From Thermoflexales bacterium (GTDB lineage: Bacteria; Chloroflexota; Anaerolineae; Fen-1058): a stretch of DNA of 12,863 nucleotides. Below, in pieces: positions 1 to 6,390 of the stretch (the stretch's first letter is position 1; the number at the start of each line of letters is the position of its first letter). The position numbers and the translations under genes are program-made. The stretch is from NCBI GenBank assembly GCA_017882055.1, contig JADGQE010000056.1, forward strand, positions 1 to 12,863. The letters are read 5' to 3'. Below the pieces are notes generated by a model. The model made no database searches. It was given only the letters and a program-made list of their open reading frames with translations, and was not told the DNA's origin.

Positions 1-1
1 C

Positions 2-118
2 AGAATCTTGGCAACCGATCTCTTTCTCATTCGACATGCGCAGCAGCTTAGCGCCACAACGCCCGATGGCGAACTCGTTTCTGATGACGAAGATAGCCTC
101 AGTACTTCCCGGATTTAA
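2..118 (+). pseudogene. Histidine phosphatase (phosphoglycerate mutase-like), 5' fragment cut by the IS
   Basis: Frame 2 of the left edge is open and reads ATDLFLIRHAQQLS followed by an acidic stretch. A beta strand followed by L-I-R-H-A is the N-terminal signature of the histidine phosphatase superfamily, where the His of the RH motif carries the phosphoryl group. Such proteins are usually about 200 residues, but only about 32 codons remain before the inverted repeat of the insertion sequence at 95-100. The frame then runs into IS DNA and stops at 116-118. The true start may be a TTG at position 8 or may lie left of the window. No continuation is recognisable on the other side of the IS. The family call rests on a short motif and is moderate. 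Confidence 0.55.
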
Positions 119-1375
119 AGGGAATGGCATAATAGTCTCCATACTTACCCTTTGGAGACTTAGCCATGCCAAAAGTTATTCTGCCCCACGCCGCGAAGTT
201 GACCGATCGGGCCACCTTGGACGCGACCCTGGCGGTGTTGGAGCAATACTTCGACTTGTCGGCGGATGGATATTTGTGTCAGACCCAAGACTTGTGGCAG
301 GTCCTCGTTTCGGCGGCGGCGCAATGTACTTACATTGAAACCGTCTGTAACGATTTGGCCACGGCCCCCACGAGTGAGACGGTGTGGGGGTATTTGAATG
401 ACCAGTTGACGCCCAACGTCATTCGGCGCTTGCGGGGAGCGACTAATCGGGCCTTGGCCAGTCAACTGCCGCTGTGGTTGCGCGATCACCCGAAGGAGGT
501 GGCGCTGGACCTGCATGATGAAGCCTACTATGGCAAGGACGACGATCCCGACGATCCCGATTGCTGGGTGTGCCGGGGCGAAGCGCGTGCGGGCACAACC
601 CGTTTCTACCGGTGCGCCACCGCCTATGTGATGCACCACGATGTGCGCTTCACGCTGGCGGTGGAGTTTGTGCGGCCCGGCGACGACCTGATCCGCGTCG
701 TCAAACGCTTGCTGCGGCGCGTGAAAACCCTGCAAATCAAGGTGAAACGTTACTATCTGGATAAGGGCTTTTGTACGATTCCGGTCTTGCAGGGTCTGAT
801 GGCCGAGCCCACTTTGGCGGCGATCATCGCGGCGCCGATTCGAGGCAAGGCGAATGGCCGGGGCACGCGGGCGCTCTGCCAGGGCCGGAAGAGTTATCGT
901 ACCCTGCACACCTTTCGGAGCGCCGAGTATGGCGAAGTGACGGTGCCGGTGATGGTGGTCCGCACCCGTGAAAAGCGGCGGGATGGCAGCGCGAAGTGGG
1001 TGTGGCTGGTGTATGTGGTGCTGAATGCGCCACACCTGACCGCGCGGCAAGTGCGCAAAGCCTATCGCCGTCGGTTTGGGATTGAGAGCAGTTATCGGCT
1101 GTTGGAACAAGTCCGGGGCCGCACCACCGCGCGCAATGCGGCCTTGCGGTTCCTGTGGATGGGGATCGCTTTGGTGCTGGGCAATATTTGGATTGCGTTG
1201 CATTGGAAGTATCTCCAGCGCTGCGGTTCGGGTCCCCGCCGCGTCGCCCGGGAAGTCTTTATCTTGGCCTGCCTGGCTAAATTTCTGCGCCGCGCGGTGG
1301 AAGCGATCTATGGCGTTGTCGCGGTGATCGATCCGCCCAATGTCAAACCGGCTAAATTCGGGAAGTACTGAGGCT
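95..1375 (+). mobile_element. ISH3-like insertion sequence with matching terminal inverted repeats
   Basis: The left end at 95 reads AGCCTCAGTACTTCCCG. The reverse complement of the right end, finishing at 1375, begins with the same 17 bases, and the match continues with one mismatch to about position 117. These repeats bracket one transposase gene, giving a complete element of about 1.28 kb. The exact boundary is ambiguous. If the ends are CAGTACTT (100-1370), the flanks AGCCT and AGGCT would be a 5-bp target duplication with one mismatch. If the outer five bases belong to the repeat, there is no target duplication. The transposase is intact, so the element may be active. Confidence 0.85.
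166..1371 (+). CDS. DDE transposase, ISH3-like (IS4 superfamily)
   Basis: This 401-residue protein cuts and joins the ends of the surrounding insertion sequence through an RNase H-fold DDE active site. I place the catalytic residues at D115 (in LDLHDEAYYG), D199 (in YYLDKGF) and E307 (in RRFGIESSYR). The spacing and the motif around the Glu match the DDE_Tnp_1/ISH3 type, and the length of about 400 is normal for the family. The ATG at 166 has a GGAG ribosome site at 154-157. The stop codon (1369-1371) lies inside the right inverted repeat. If the IS ends at 1370, the last base of the stop would be supplied by the target. No frameshift or internal stop is seen. The C-terminal part is rich in Arg and Trp, as is common in this group. 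Confidence 0.9.
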   Translation: MPKVILPHAAKLTDRATLDATLAVLEQYFDLSADGYLCQTQDLWQVLVSAAAQCTYIETVCNDLATAPTSETVWGYLNDQLTPNVIRRLRGATNRALASQLPLWLRDHPKEVALDLHDEAYYGKDDDPDDPDCWVCRGEARAGTTRFYRCATAYVMHHDVRFTLAVEFVRPGDDLIRVVKRLLRRVKTLQIKVKRYYLDKGFCTIPVLQGLMAEPTLAAIIAAPIRGKANGRGTRALCQGRKSYRTLHTFRSAEYGEVTVPVMVVRTREKRRDGSAKWVWLVYVVLNAPHLTARQVRKAYRRRFGIESSYRLLEQVRGRTTARNAALRFLWMGIALVLGNIWIALHWKYLQRCGSGPRRVAREVFILACLAKFLRRAVEAIYGVVAVIDPPNVKPAKFGKY

Positions 1376-1811
1376 GAGCAAACGCCTCCTTCAACCAACG
1401 ATATCTACCAAAGAGTACATCAATCTCAATGCCTTCAGCCGAGCACAGGAGATAACCGGGCACTGCCAACTCTGATACAACCAAATAGCCCGCTTTTTTC
1501 ATTCGCTCAATGACCTCAGGACCGTCGGTACGATCCACCAAAATGTCCAGGTCCTTCGTGACACGCTCGGGCATGTAGGCGCGAGTGGCTACTCCACCGA
1601 TTATCATCCAATCGATTCCTTCAAGGATCGAACGCAAGTCAGGCCACGGATGCAAGGCGGTCCTCCTTTGCATGAATTCGGCGCTGCTGCCCGTTCCAGG
1701 GCGTACGCGGCGTCGCGCCAAATCGATCAGAAAGTGCCGCCTCTGGCGCGGTGTAAGATTGCCATCAGGCGCGATCCTGGCAATTGCGGGTGGTATGGGT
1801 TGAGTACTCAT
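1308..1811 (-). pseudogene. Nucleotidyltransferase-fold protein, 3' end removed by the IS
   Basis: The reading frame starts at the ATG 1811-1809. About 145 native codons run to the IS border near 1375; the last 20 or so residues, to 1308, are translated IS DNA. The native part carries the nucleotidyltransferase signature: IIGGVATRAY at about 70-79, then T-K-D-L-D-I-L with the metal-binding pair D87 and D89, and a third acidic residue at D131 (EIDVLFG). This resembles the AbiEii/MNT-like minimal nucleotidyltransferases that transfer NMP to a protein or RNA partner. No partner (HEPN or antitoxin) is visible. Family members usually continue with a conserved helical segment that is missing here, so function is doubtful. 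A possible -10 (TAAGAT) sits only a few bases before the ATG, with no good ribosome site. Confidence 0.65.
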
Positions 1812-1949
1812 GAAGTTATCTTACCATTTTCTGTTAGAAACAAACAAGTTGTGCGTAGACGCTCGTCTCCTACAACTCTAAACGCGATCTTGATACAATC
1901 GATTTTTCGGTCCGCGCGACCTCGCCGGCTAAACCGGGGGTGTGAATTA

Positions 1950-2071
1950 CAAAGTGGAAATAGTCCGGCGGCGCGTACTGCAAATTAAACCCCCCGCAGG
2001 CCATCTTCGATTGCGCGGACGTCATCGGGATTGGGCTGGTCGTAAATCGAGATGGAGTAAGCGTCGCTCAT
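1950..2071 (-). pseudogene. GNAT-like acetyltransferase remnant, frameshifted in a G6 run
   Basis: An ATG at 2071-2069 overlaps the TGA of the upstream hydrolase gene (ATGA) and has a GGAG ribosome site. It encodes MSDAYSISIYDQPNP, then D-D-V-R-A-I-E-D-G-L-R-G, and stops after 28 codons at 1985. The stop follows a run of six G (six C at 1990-1995 on the + strand). Removing one G restores FNLQYAPPDYFHFVIH, which fits the conserved start of small GNAT N-acetyltransferases (helix, then the first sheet before the second strand). The restored frame stops again at about 1872, and residues after FVIH do not look like GNAT, so about 100 C-terminal residues are also missing. The family call rests on about 45 residues. 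Confidence 0.5.
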
Positions 2072-2925
2072 CCTGCTCCTACCCGATTGCGCAGCAGGCC
2101 GATCTTTTCGATCTCTACTTCCACCACATCACCCGGCTTGAGGAATTCCTGTGGCTTACGCGCATAACCTACGCCGCTCGGTGTGCCGGTGGCGATGATG
2201 TCGCCCGCATCCAGTGTCATGCTTTGCGACAGGATCGAAATGATGTCTGCGACACTGTAGATCATTTGCCGCGTATAGCCGTCTTGCTTCGTCACGCCGT
2301 TGACGCGGCAAGTGATGTGCAAGTTCTGCGGATCGGGAATTTCGTCGGCTGTCACAATCCACGGCCCCATCGGACACGCGCCGTCGAGGCTCTTGCCGAT
2401 GAAGTACTGGCTCGTCTGATATTGAAGGTCGCGGGCGGAGACATCATTGAGCGCCACATAACCAAAGACGTAATCCAACGCCTGTGCGATCGGGACGCTC
2501 TTTCCACTTCGGCCCACTACCACTCCCAGCTCCGCTTCCCAGTCGATCTGCGCGGAGACTGACGCCTCGAAAGGAATATCGGCATACGGCCCATTCACAG
2601 CGTGCGTCGCCTTCGTGAAGAAAGTCGGCGGCTTGCGTTCTTCCTGGCGGATCTCAGCCATTTCCTGGGCATGTTCGCGATAGTTTTGCCCCAGACACAT
2701 GACGTTGCGGCGCGGCAGCGGAATCGGCGCAAGCAGCGTCACTGCTTCCAGCGCTATCGGATTGGCCCCGGCCTCGATCAGTTCGCGCGCCTGAGCGAGT
2801 GCGGGCCAGCCGGCCTCGATGAGACTGAGCATATCGGGCGCGACTTTCGATAGATCAATGATCTGATCCTGTCGCACTGCGCCAATGCGCTGCTGTCGAT
2901 CCTGTCGATAGGTCACGAGTTTCAT
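2068..2925 (-). CDS. Fumarylacetoacetate hydrolase family protein
   Basis: This 285-residue enzyme belongs to the FAH superfamily, metal-dependent enzymes that hydrolyse, decarboxylate or isomerise acyl-pyruvates in aromatic-acid and tyrosine breakdown. Metal ligands are visible as E130 and E132 (DWEAELGVVVG) and D161 (LNDVSARD). Further family marks are GQNYREH (79-85), GKSLDGACPMGPW (177-189) and the terminal GTPSGVG (247-253). The N-terminal 70 residues are the usual cap region. I chose the ATG at 2925 because AGGAG lies eight bases upstream; a longer frame from 2964 lacks a ribosome site and would cross the promoter. It is the first gene of a two-gene unit with the GNAT remnant. Substrate cannot be assigned: 2-hydroxyhepta-2,4-dienedioate isomerase, fumarylpyruvate hydrolase or acylpyruvase are all possible. 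Confidence 0.88.
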   Translation of the reverse strand: MKLVTYRQDRQQRIGAVRQDQIIDLSKVAPDMLSLIEAGWPALAQARELIEAGANPIALEAVTLLAPIPLPRRNVMCLGQNYREHAQEMAEIRQEERKPPTFFTKATHAVNGPYADIPFEASVSAQIDWEAELGVVVGRSGKSVPIAQALDYVFGYVALNDVSARDLQYQTSQYFIGKSLDGACPMGPWIVTADEIPDPQNLHITCRVNGVTKQDGYTRQMIYSVADIISILSQSMTLDAGDIIATGTPSGVGYARKPQEFLKPGDVVEVEIEKIGLLRNRVGAG

Positions 2926-2954
2926 AGTTGGCTCCTGGTTGACTTTTGAAGATG

Positions 2955-2983
2955 ATACTAACATAGCCGTCGGGCGGAGTCAA
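2955..2983 (-). promoter_or_regulatory. Sigma-70-type promoter of the FAH-family gene
   Basis: On the - strand, TTGACT (2983-2978) and TAGTAT (2960-2955) are separated by exactly 17 bp. Each hexamer matches the consensus at five of six bases. Transcription would start near 2948, giving a leader of about 22 bases with AGGAG before the ATG at 2925. Confidence 0.65.
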
Positions 2984-3004
2984 TCTGCGCCGGGGTCTCG
3001 CGGT

Positions 3005-3033
3005 TTGACTGCTACGCCGCTTACAGATAGAAT
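3005..3033 (+). promoter_or_regulatory. Sigma-70-type promoter of ppk1
   Basis: TTGACT (3005-3010) and TAGAAT (3028-3033) are 17 bp apart, each with five of six consensus bases. Transcription would start near 3040, about 65 bases before the ppk1 ATG. The -35 box of this promoter and that of the divergent FAH promoter lie only 21 bp apart, so the two promoters are back to back. Confidence 0.65.
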
Positions 3034-3104
3034 TGACATACCGGATAAGGACCGCCTTTCGGCTGCCCTTAGCGCGGAGTTCGCCGCACCCTGTCGGGGA
3101 AACT

Positions 3105-5243
3105 ATGACACCAACCACACCGCCCCAGGTCGAGATTAACCTGGATGATCCCAGGCTGTACATCAACCGTGAGCTGAGCCAGCTCGAGTTCTTCTATCGC
3201 GTCCTTGAAGAAGCGCGCAATGAAAACAACCCGCTGTTGGAACGGGTCAAGTTCCTGTCGATCGTCGGCTCAAATCTCGACGAGTTTTACATGGTGCGTG
3301 TGGCCGGACTCAAGCAGCAGATCGAAGCCGGCATCCTCGACGTGCCGCCCGATGGTATGACGCCCGCCGAACAGCTGGCGGCGATCCGCAAGGTCGCCTT
3401 GAAATTGATGGTCGAAGCCCGCGCCTATTTGCAGCATGAGCTGCTGCCCAGGCTCGACGAAGCCGGTATCCACATTCTTGACTATGCTGCGCTCAACGAA
3501 ACCCAAAAAGCCAGGGTCGACGAATACTTCGGCGAAGTCGTCTTCCCGGTGCTGACGCCACTCGCTTTCGATCTGGGCCGGCCTTTTCCACATATCTCCA
3601 ATCTGAGTCTGAATCTGGCCGTGCTGATCCGTGATCGAAAAGGGCAGGATCGCTTTGCGCGCGTCAAAGTGCCGGGCACGCTGCCGCGTCTCGTGCCCAT
3701 CAAGCGATCGTCCGGCAGTGTGCGCAAAGACGGCACGGTGCCGTATCATCATTATTTTGTGTGGCTGGAACAGGTCATCGCCGCGCACATCGACATGCTC
3801 TTTCCCGGCATGGAAGTGGTCGAGTCGCATCCTTTTCACGTGGTGCGTGACGCCGACATCGAAATTCAGGAACTGGAAGCCTCTGATCTTCTGGAAACGA
3901 TGGAAGAGAGCGTGCGGCAGCGGCGCTTCGGCACGGTCGTGCGCGTGGCTGTGAACGAAGCGATGCCGGCGCACATCCGCGCGATCCTGATCGACAACCT
4001 CGTCATGGATCGCAATGACATGTATACCGTTACGGGGCCGCTCGGCCTCAGCGATCTGATGGGCTTGTACAGCGTCGATCGGCACGATTTGAAAGAAGCC
4101 CCGTTCAGCCCCGTTGTCCCGCGGCCGCTGCGGATCAAGCCGTTCGACAGCGACGGCCAGTTCGCCGCCATTCGCCGCGAGGATATCCTGCTGCATCATC
4201 CGTATGATTCGTTCATGCCGGTGATTGAGTTCCTTCAGGCGGCGGCGCATGATCCGGATGTGCTGGCCATCAAGCAGACCCTCTACCGCGTGGGCCGCAA
4301 CTCGCCCATCGTCGAAGCCTTGCTGGAAGCGAGCCAGAACGGCAAGCAAGTGGCTGTGCTGGTCGAGCTCAAAGCGCGCTTCGACGAAGAGAGCAACATC
4401 GGTTGGGCCAAGATGCTGGAAGCCGAAGGCGTGCATGTCGTTTACGGTCTGCCCGGCTTGAAGACGCATTCCAAGATCGCGATGGTCGTGCGTAAAGAAG
4501 GCGATCACATCCGCCGTTACGTGCATCTGGCGACCGGCAACTACAATGCCATTACGGCGCTGTTGTATACCGATCTGGGTTTCTTCACCACCGACGAGGC
4601 CATCGGCGCGGATGCGACTGATCTCTTCAACTATCTGACCGGTTATTCGGTCAAGACCGATTACCGCAAGCTGCTGGTCGCGCCGATCAATCTGCGCAGC
4701 CGCATGGAAGCTTTGATCAAACGCGAGATCGAACACCAGCGCAGCACCAGGAACGGACACTTGATCTTCATGATGAATTCGCTGGTCGATAAGCCGATGA
4801 TTCAACTGCTCTATCAGGCCTCGCAGGCCGGCGTGAAAGTCGATCTGCTGGTGCGCGGCATTTGCTGCCTGCGGCCCGGCCTGCCGGGCGTCAGTGACAA
4901 CATCCGGGTGGTCAGCATCGTCGGACGTTTTCTGGAGCACACGCGCATCTTTTATTTCCACAATGACGGCGACGAGGAGATTTATCTGGGCAGCGCCGAT
5001 CTGATGCCGCGCAACATCGATCACCGCGTGGAAGTGCTGTTCCCGATCGAGCATCCGCAGTTGATTCGTCACCTGTGCGACGACGTGCTGGATGTCTACC
5101 TGTCCGATAACGTGAAGGCGCGTCGCTTGCTGCCCGACGGCACTTACGAAATGATCAAGCCCCGGCCCGACGAGCCGGTGCTGAACAGCCAGGCCTGGCT
5201 GCTCACGCATCGACCCAAACTCACCAAAGTAGAAGAGATATAA
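3105..5243 (+). CDS. ppk1: Polyphosphate kinase 1
   Basis: PPK1 reversibly transfers the gamma phosphate of ATP onto inorganic polyphosphate. The 712-residue product has the full family layout: N-terminal helical domain (LYINRELSQLEFFYRV, then NLDEFYMVR), the head domain, and two C-terminal phospholipase-D-like catalytic domains. The phosphohistidine loop is LKTHSK with H455, and the second catalytic His is H612 in FLEHTR. Their spacing of 157 equals that of the E. coli pair H435/H592. Other hallmarks are HPYDSF, YRVG, VELKARFDEESNI, HLATGNYN and the terminal SADLMPRNIDHRVEVLFPI. I chose the ATG at 3105 because the conserved N-terminus begins soon after it; the frame is open to a TTG at 3033, but that lies on the promoter. 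The ribosome site (GGGGA) is weak. No ppx or pstS-phoU genes are adjacent. Confidence 0.96.
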   Translation: MTPTTPPQVEINLDDPRLYINRELSQLEFFYRVLEEARNENNPLLERVKFLSIVGSNLDEFYMVRVAGLKQQIEAGILDVPPDGMTPAEQLAAIRKVALKLMVEARAYLQHELLPRLDEAGIHILDYAALNETQKARVDEYFGEVVFPVLTPLAFDLGRPFPHISNLSLNLAVLIRDRKGQDRFARVKVPGTLPRLVPIKRSSGSVRKDGTVPYHHYFVWLEQVIAAHIDMLFPGMEVVESHPFHVVRDADIEIQELEASDLLETMEESVRQRRFGTVVRVAVNEAMPAHIRAILIDNLVMDRNDMYTVTGPLGLSDLMGLYSVDRHDLKEAPFSPVVPRPLRIKPFDSDGQFAAIRREDILLHHPYDSFMPVIEFLQAAAHDPDVLAIKQTLYRVGRNSPIVEALLEASQNGKQVAVLVELKARFDEESNIGWAKMLEAEGVHVVYGLPGLKTHSKIAMVVRKEGDHIRRYVHLATGNYNAITALLYTDLGFFTTDEAIGADATDLFNYLTGYSVKTDYRKLLVAPINLRSRMEALIKREIEHQRSTRNGHLIFMMNSLVDKPMIQLLYQASQAGVKVDLLVRGICCLRPGLPGVSDNIRVVSIVGRFLEHTRIFYFHNDGDEEIYLGSADLMPRNIDHRVEVLFPIEHPQLIRHLCDDVLDVYLSDNVKARRLLPDGTYEMIKPRPDEPVLNSQAWLLTHRPKLTKVEEI

Positions 5244-5250
5244 CAAAGTG

Positions 5251-5278
5251 GAGCCGACTTCTCAGTCGGCTCGATTTT
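5251..5278 (+). terminator. Terminator hairpin after ppk1
   Basis: A perfect 8-bp stem, GAGCCGAC (5251-5258) and GTCGGCTC (5265-5272), closes a six-base loop and is followed by GATTTT. It begins seven bases after the ppk1 stop. The T run is short but the stem is strong. The distal half overlaps the 17-base motif repeated at 6127-6143. Confidence 0.7.
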
Positions 5279-5285
5279 CGAGAGC
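5269..5285 (+). repeat. Repeated motif GCTCGATTTTCGAGAGC, copy A
   Basis: The same 17 bases occur at 6127-6143, and the eight bases before them are also similar (five of eight). The core CTCGA-TTT-TCGAG can form a small hairpin. Together with the duplicated gene end at 5345-5456, it shows that the DNA at the 3' end of ppk1 and the 3' end of the phosphatase gene is present twice, on either side of the RAYT gene. Confidence 0.75.
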
Positions 5286-5344
5286 AATGGATCCGGGCAA
5301 CCGTCTGGGGCATCGAGTATCGGTTGAAGGCAGAAAGATGAAGT

Positions 5345-5456
5345 GCCTTCAGCCTGCGTCCTTTGAATCTCGCTTCAGCACCACCAGCGTCAAATCATCG
5401 AAGGGCAATTCTTCGCCGACGAAGGCTTCCACGGCCAGGTGAATCGCCGCCACGAT
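5345..5456 (-). pseudogene. Orphan copy of the 3' end of the GAF-SpoIIE phosphatase gene
   Basis: This 112-bp stretch aligns without gaps to 6378-6489, the end of the phosphatase gene, with 10 mismatches by my count (about 91% identity). On the - strand it still reads as the phosphatase C-terminus: EEIPFDD-like EELPFDDLTLVVLKRD and a stop codon at the equivalent place. Homology ends abruptly at 5456. Nothing upstream on the - strand could encode the rest, since the RAYT gene starts there. It is either the relic of a second, tandem phosphatase gene or a small local duplication made when the RAYT/REP block entered. Confidence 0.8.
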
Positions 5457-5467
5457 CCACTGCTCCC

Positions 5468-5487
5468 GGCCCGCGTCCGCGCGGGCC
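5468..5487. repeat. GC-rich REP-like hairpin directly after the RAYT stop codon
   Basis: GGCCCGCG (5468-5475) and CGCGGGCC (5480-5487) form a perfect 8-bp stem with the loop TCCG. It abuts the RAYT stop (5488-5490). Its core CCGCGTCCGCGCGG (5471-5484) recurs exactly at 6223-6236 on the other side of the gene. It could act as a transcription terminator, a transposase recognition hairpin, or both; no T run follows on the - strand, which favours the second reading. Confidence 0.65.
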
Positions 5488-6039
5488 TTACCCTAACCAC
5501 TCGCGCACATCATCCACCGCAACCAGCGGTCCTTCATCCCGATCATAATAGCAAGCACTCGAATAGCGGTAGTCTGCACGATTTTCAACCAATGCCCATT
5601 TCTTGGCGATGGGATTATCATGAATGTATTCCACCTTCTCGCGCAGGAACTCCGGGCTATACACATTCTTGGCTTGCAACGGCTGCCACACTTGATGCTT
5701 CTCGGTAGCGTCTTGTTGACGATGTGAAGCGAAGTAGTCCAATTCAACCGTCATCTGACCGGCGCGGAGTTGCTTCAGGATGGCATGGGCCGTAAAGGAG
5801 CCGAGTGATTGCAAGTTGGCCGAGATAGTTTGATCCTCCGCCGGTTTGATGATGAGGTGAAAGTGCGTCGGCATGATCACGTAGGCATACAACGACCAGC
5901 GCTTGTGCTGACGATGCCAGTCCAGCGAATCCAACATGAGCCTCGCAAATTCCGGACGAGCCAACAGCGGCAACCAGCCCACGAGCGAGCCAGTAATGAA
6001 AAACAGATGATCTGGAAAATGTTGGGGCTTAAAGGTCAT
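5488..6039 (-). CDS. REP-associated tyrosine transposase (Y1_Tnp, RAYT)
   Basis: This 183-residue protein is a single-strand DNA nuclease of the HUH/Y1 class, related to IS200/IS605 transposases but domesticated in RAYTs, which act on short palindromic REP hairpins. The HUH motif is MPTHFHLIIKP with H59 and H61, and the catalytic tyrosine is probably Y138 in REKVEYIHDNPIAKKW; NRADYRYSSACYY is the usual C-terminal family motif. Length and order of motifs are normal, so the gene is probably intact. The ribosome site upstream of the ATG (6039-6037) is weak (AAGG). GC-rich hairpins lie immediately after the stop and again 100-280 bp upstream of the start, as expected for a RAYT and its cognate REPs. 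It lies between two copies of the end of the neighbouring phosphatase gene. Confidence 0.9.
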   Translation of the reverse strand: MTFKPQHFPDHLFFITGSLVGWLPLLARPEFARLMLDSLDWHRQHKRWSLYAYVIMPTHFHLIIKPAEDQTISANLQSLGSFTAHAILKQLRAGQMTVELDYFASHRQQDATEKHQVWQPLQAKNVYSPEFLREKVEYIHDNPIAKKWALVENRADYRYSSACYYDRDEGPLVAVDDVREWLG

Positions 6040-6126
6040 CGATGCCCTTACTCATTGTGTCAGTGTGTGTCGGCCCCCTGCCTTCACCGCGCGGCGCCTG
6101 ACGAGCCACACCCATTCGCTGAGTTA

Positions 6127-6143
6127 GCTCGATTTTCGAGAGC
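6127..6143 (+). repeat. Repeated motif GCTCGATTTTCGAGAGC, copy B
   Basis: Exact copy of 5269-5285. In copy A, 59 bp separate the motif from the duplicated phosphatase gene end; here 234 bp do. The extra 175 bp are the REP-like units and the heptamer repeat. Confidence 0.75.
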
Positions 6144-6145
6144 CC

Positions 6146-6313
6146 GTCCGCGGGGACGCGGACTTGGAGCGTTACTCGGAAGAGCCCGAAGATTCTACCG
6201 CTCTATTGGCCCTGCTCCTCAACCGCGTCCGCGCGGTGGGCCGTCCGCGGGGACGCGGACTTGGAGCGTTAAGCGCGGTGGGCCGTCCGCGGAGACGCGG
6301 ACTTGGAGCGTTA
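6146..6313. repeat. Cluster of three REP-like hairpin units
   Basis: A 29-bp unit occurs at 6146-6174, 6243-6271 and 6285-6313, the third with one mismatch. Each contains the hairpin GTCCGCG-loop-CGCGGAC (7-bp stem, four-base loop) followed by TTGGAGCGTTA. The last two units are preceded by GCGCGGTGGGCC and form a 42-bp direct tandem repeat. Between the first and second units lies another palindrome, CCGCGTCCGCGCGG (6223-6236), identical to the core of the hairpin at the RAYT stop. The 14-base tract AGATTCTACCGCTC also occurs twice (6190-6203 and 6313-6326). No gene is seen in 6040-6381; open frames here only reflect the absence of stops in GC-rich repeats. Confidence 0.8.
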
Positions 6314-6350
6314 GATTCTACCGCTCACGAATTCTCTGTCGCTCTTTCAT

Positions 6351-6390
6351 CCTTCAGCCTTCAGCCTTCAGCCTTCAGCCTTCAGCCTTC
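6351..6390. repeat. 7-bp tandem repeat (CCTTCAG x5 plus a partial copy)
   Basis: Five perfect copies of CCTTCAG run from 6351 to 6385, followed by CCTTC. On the - strand this is CTGAAGG repeated from the stop codon of the phosphatase gene (6382-6384) outwards. The paralogous site in the duplicated gene end at 5345 has only one copy, so the array expanded after, or contracted since, the duplication. Confidence 0.9.

Noticed and set aside
1..99. Possible continuation of the nucleotidyltransferase on the - strand beyond the IS
   Set aside because: With a 5-bp target duplication the frame would stay open to the window edge, but the residues do not resemble the conserved end of that family, while the + strand has a clear LIRHA phosphatase motif.
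160..1398. Long open frame on the - strand across the transposase gene (412 codons)
   Set aside because: Shadow of the DDE transposase: His/Gln/Arg-rich composition without domains, while the + strand has all catalytic motifs and a ribosome site.
2934..2964. Longer N-terminus of the FAH-family protein starting at 2964
   Set aside because: The start lies within the promoter -10 region and lacks a ribosome site; the ATG at 2925 has AGGAG.
3033..3104. TTG start 24 codons upstream for ppk1, and a TTGACA at 3033 as -35 box
   Set aside because: The extra residues are not part of the PPK1 family, and no -10 box lies 16-18 bp after this TTGACA, while a better promoter ends at 3033.
3270..5246. 658-codon open frame on the - strand opposite ppk1
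   Set aside because: Composition is typical of antisense frames in GC-rich genes (many H, Q, D), and the + strand is a complete PPK1.
6146..6390. CRISPR-like array
   Set aside because: Repeats are palindromic, few and unevenly spaced, or are a 7-bp tandem run; there are no unique spacers of even length and no cas genes.
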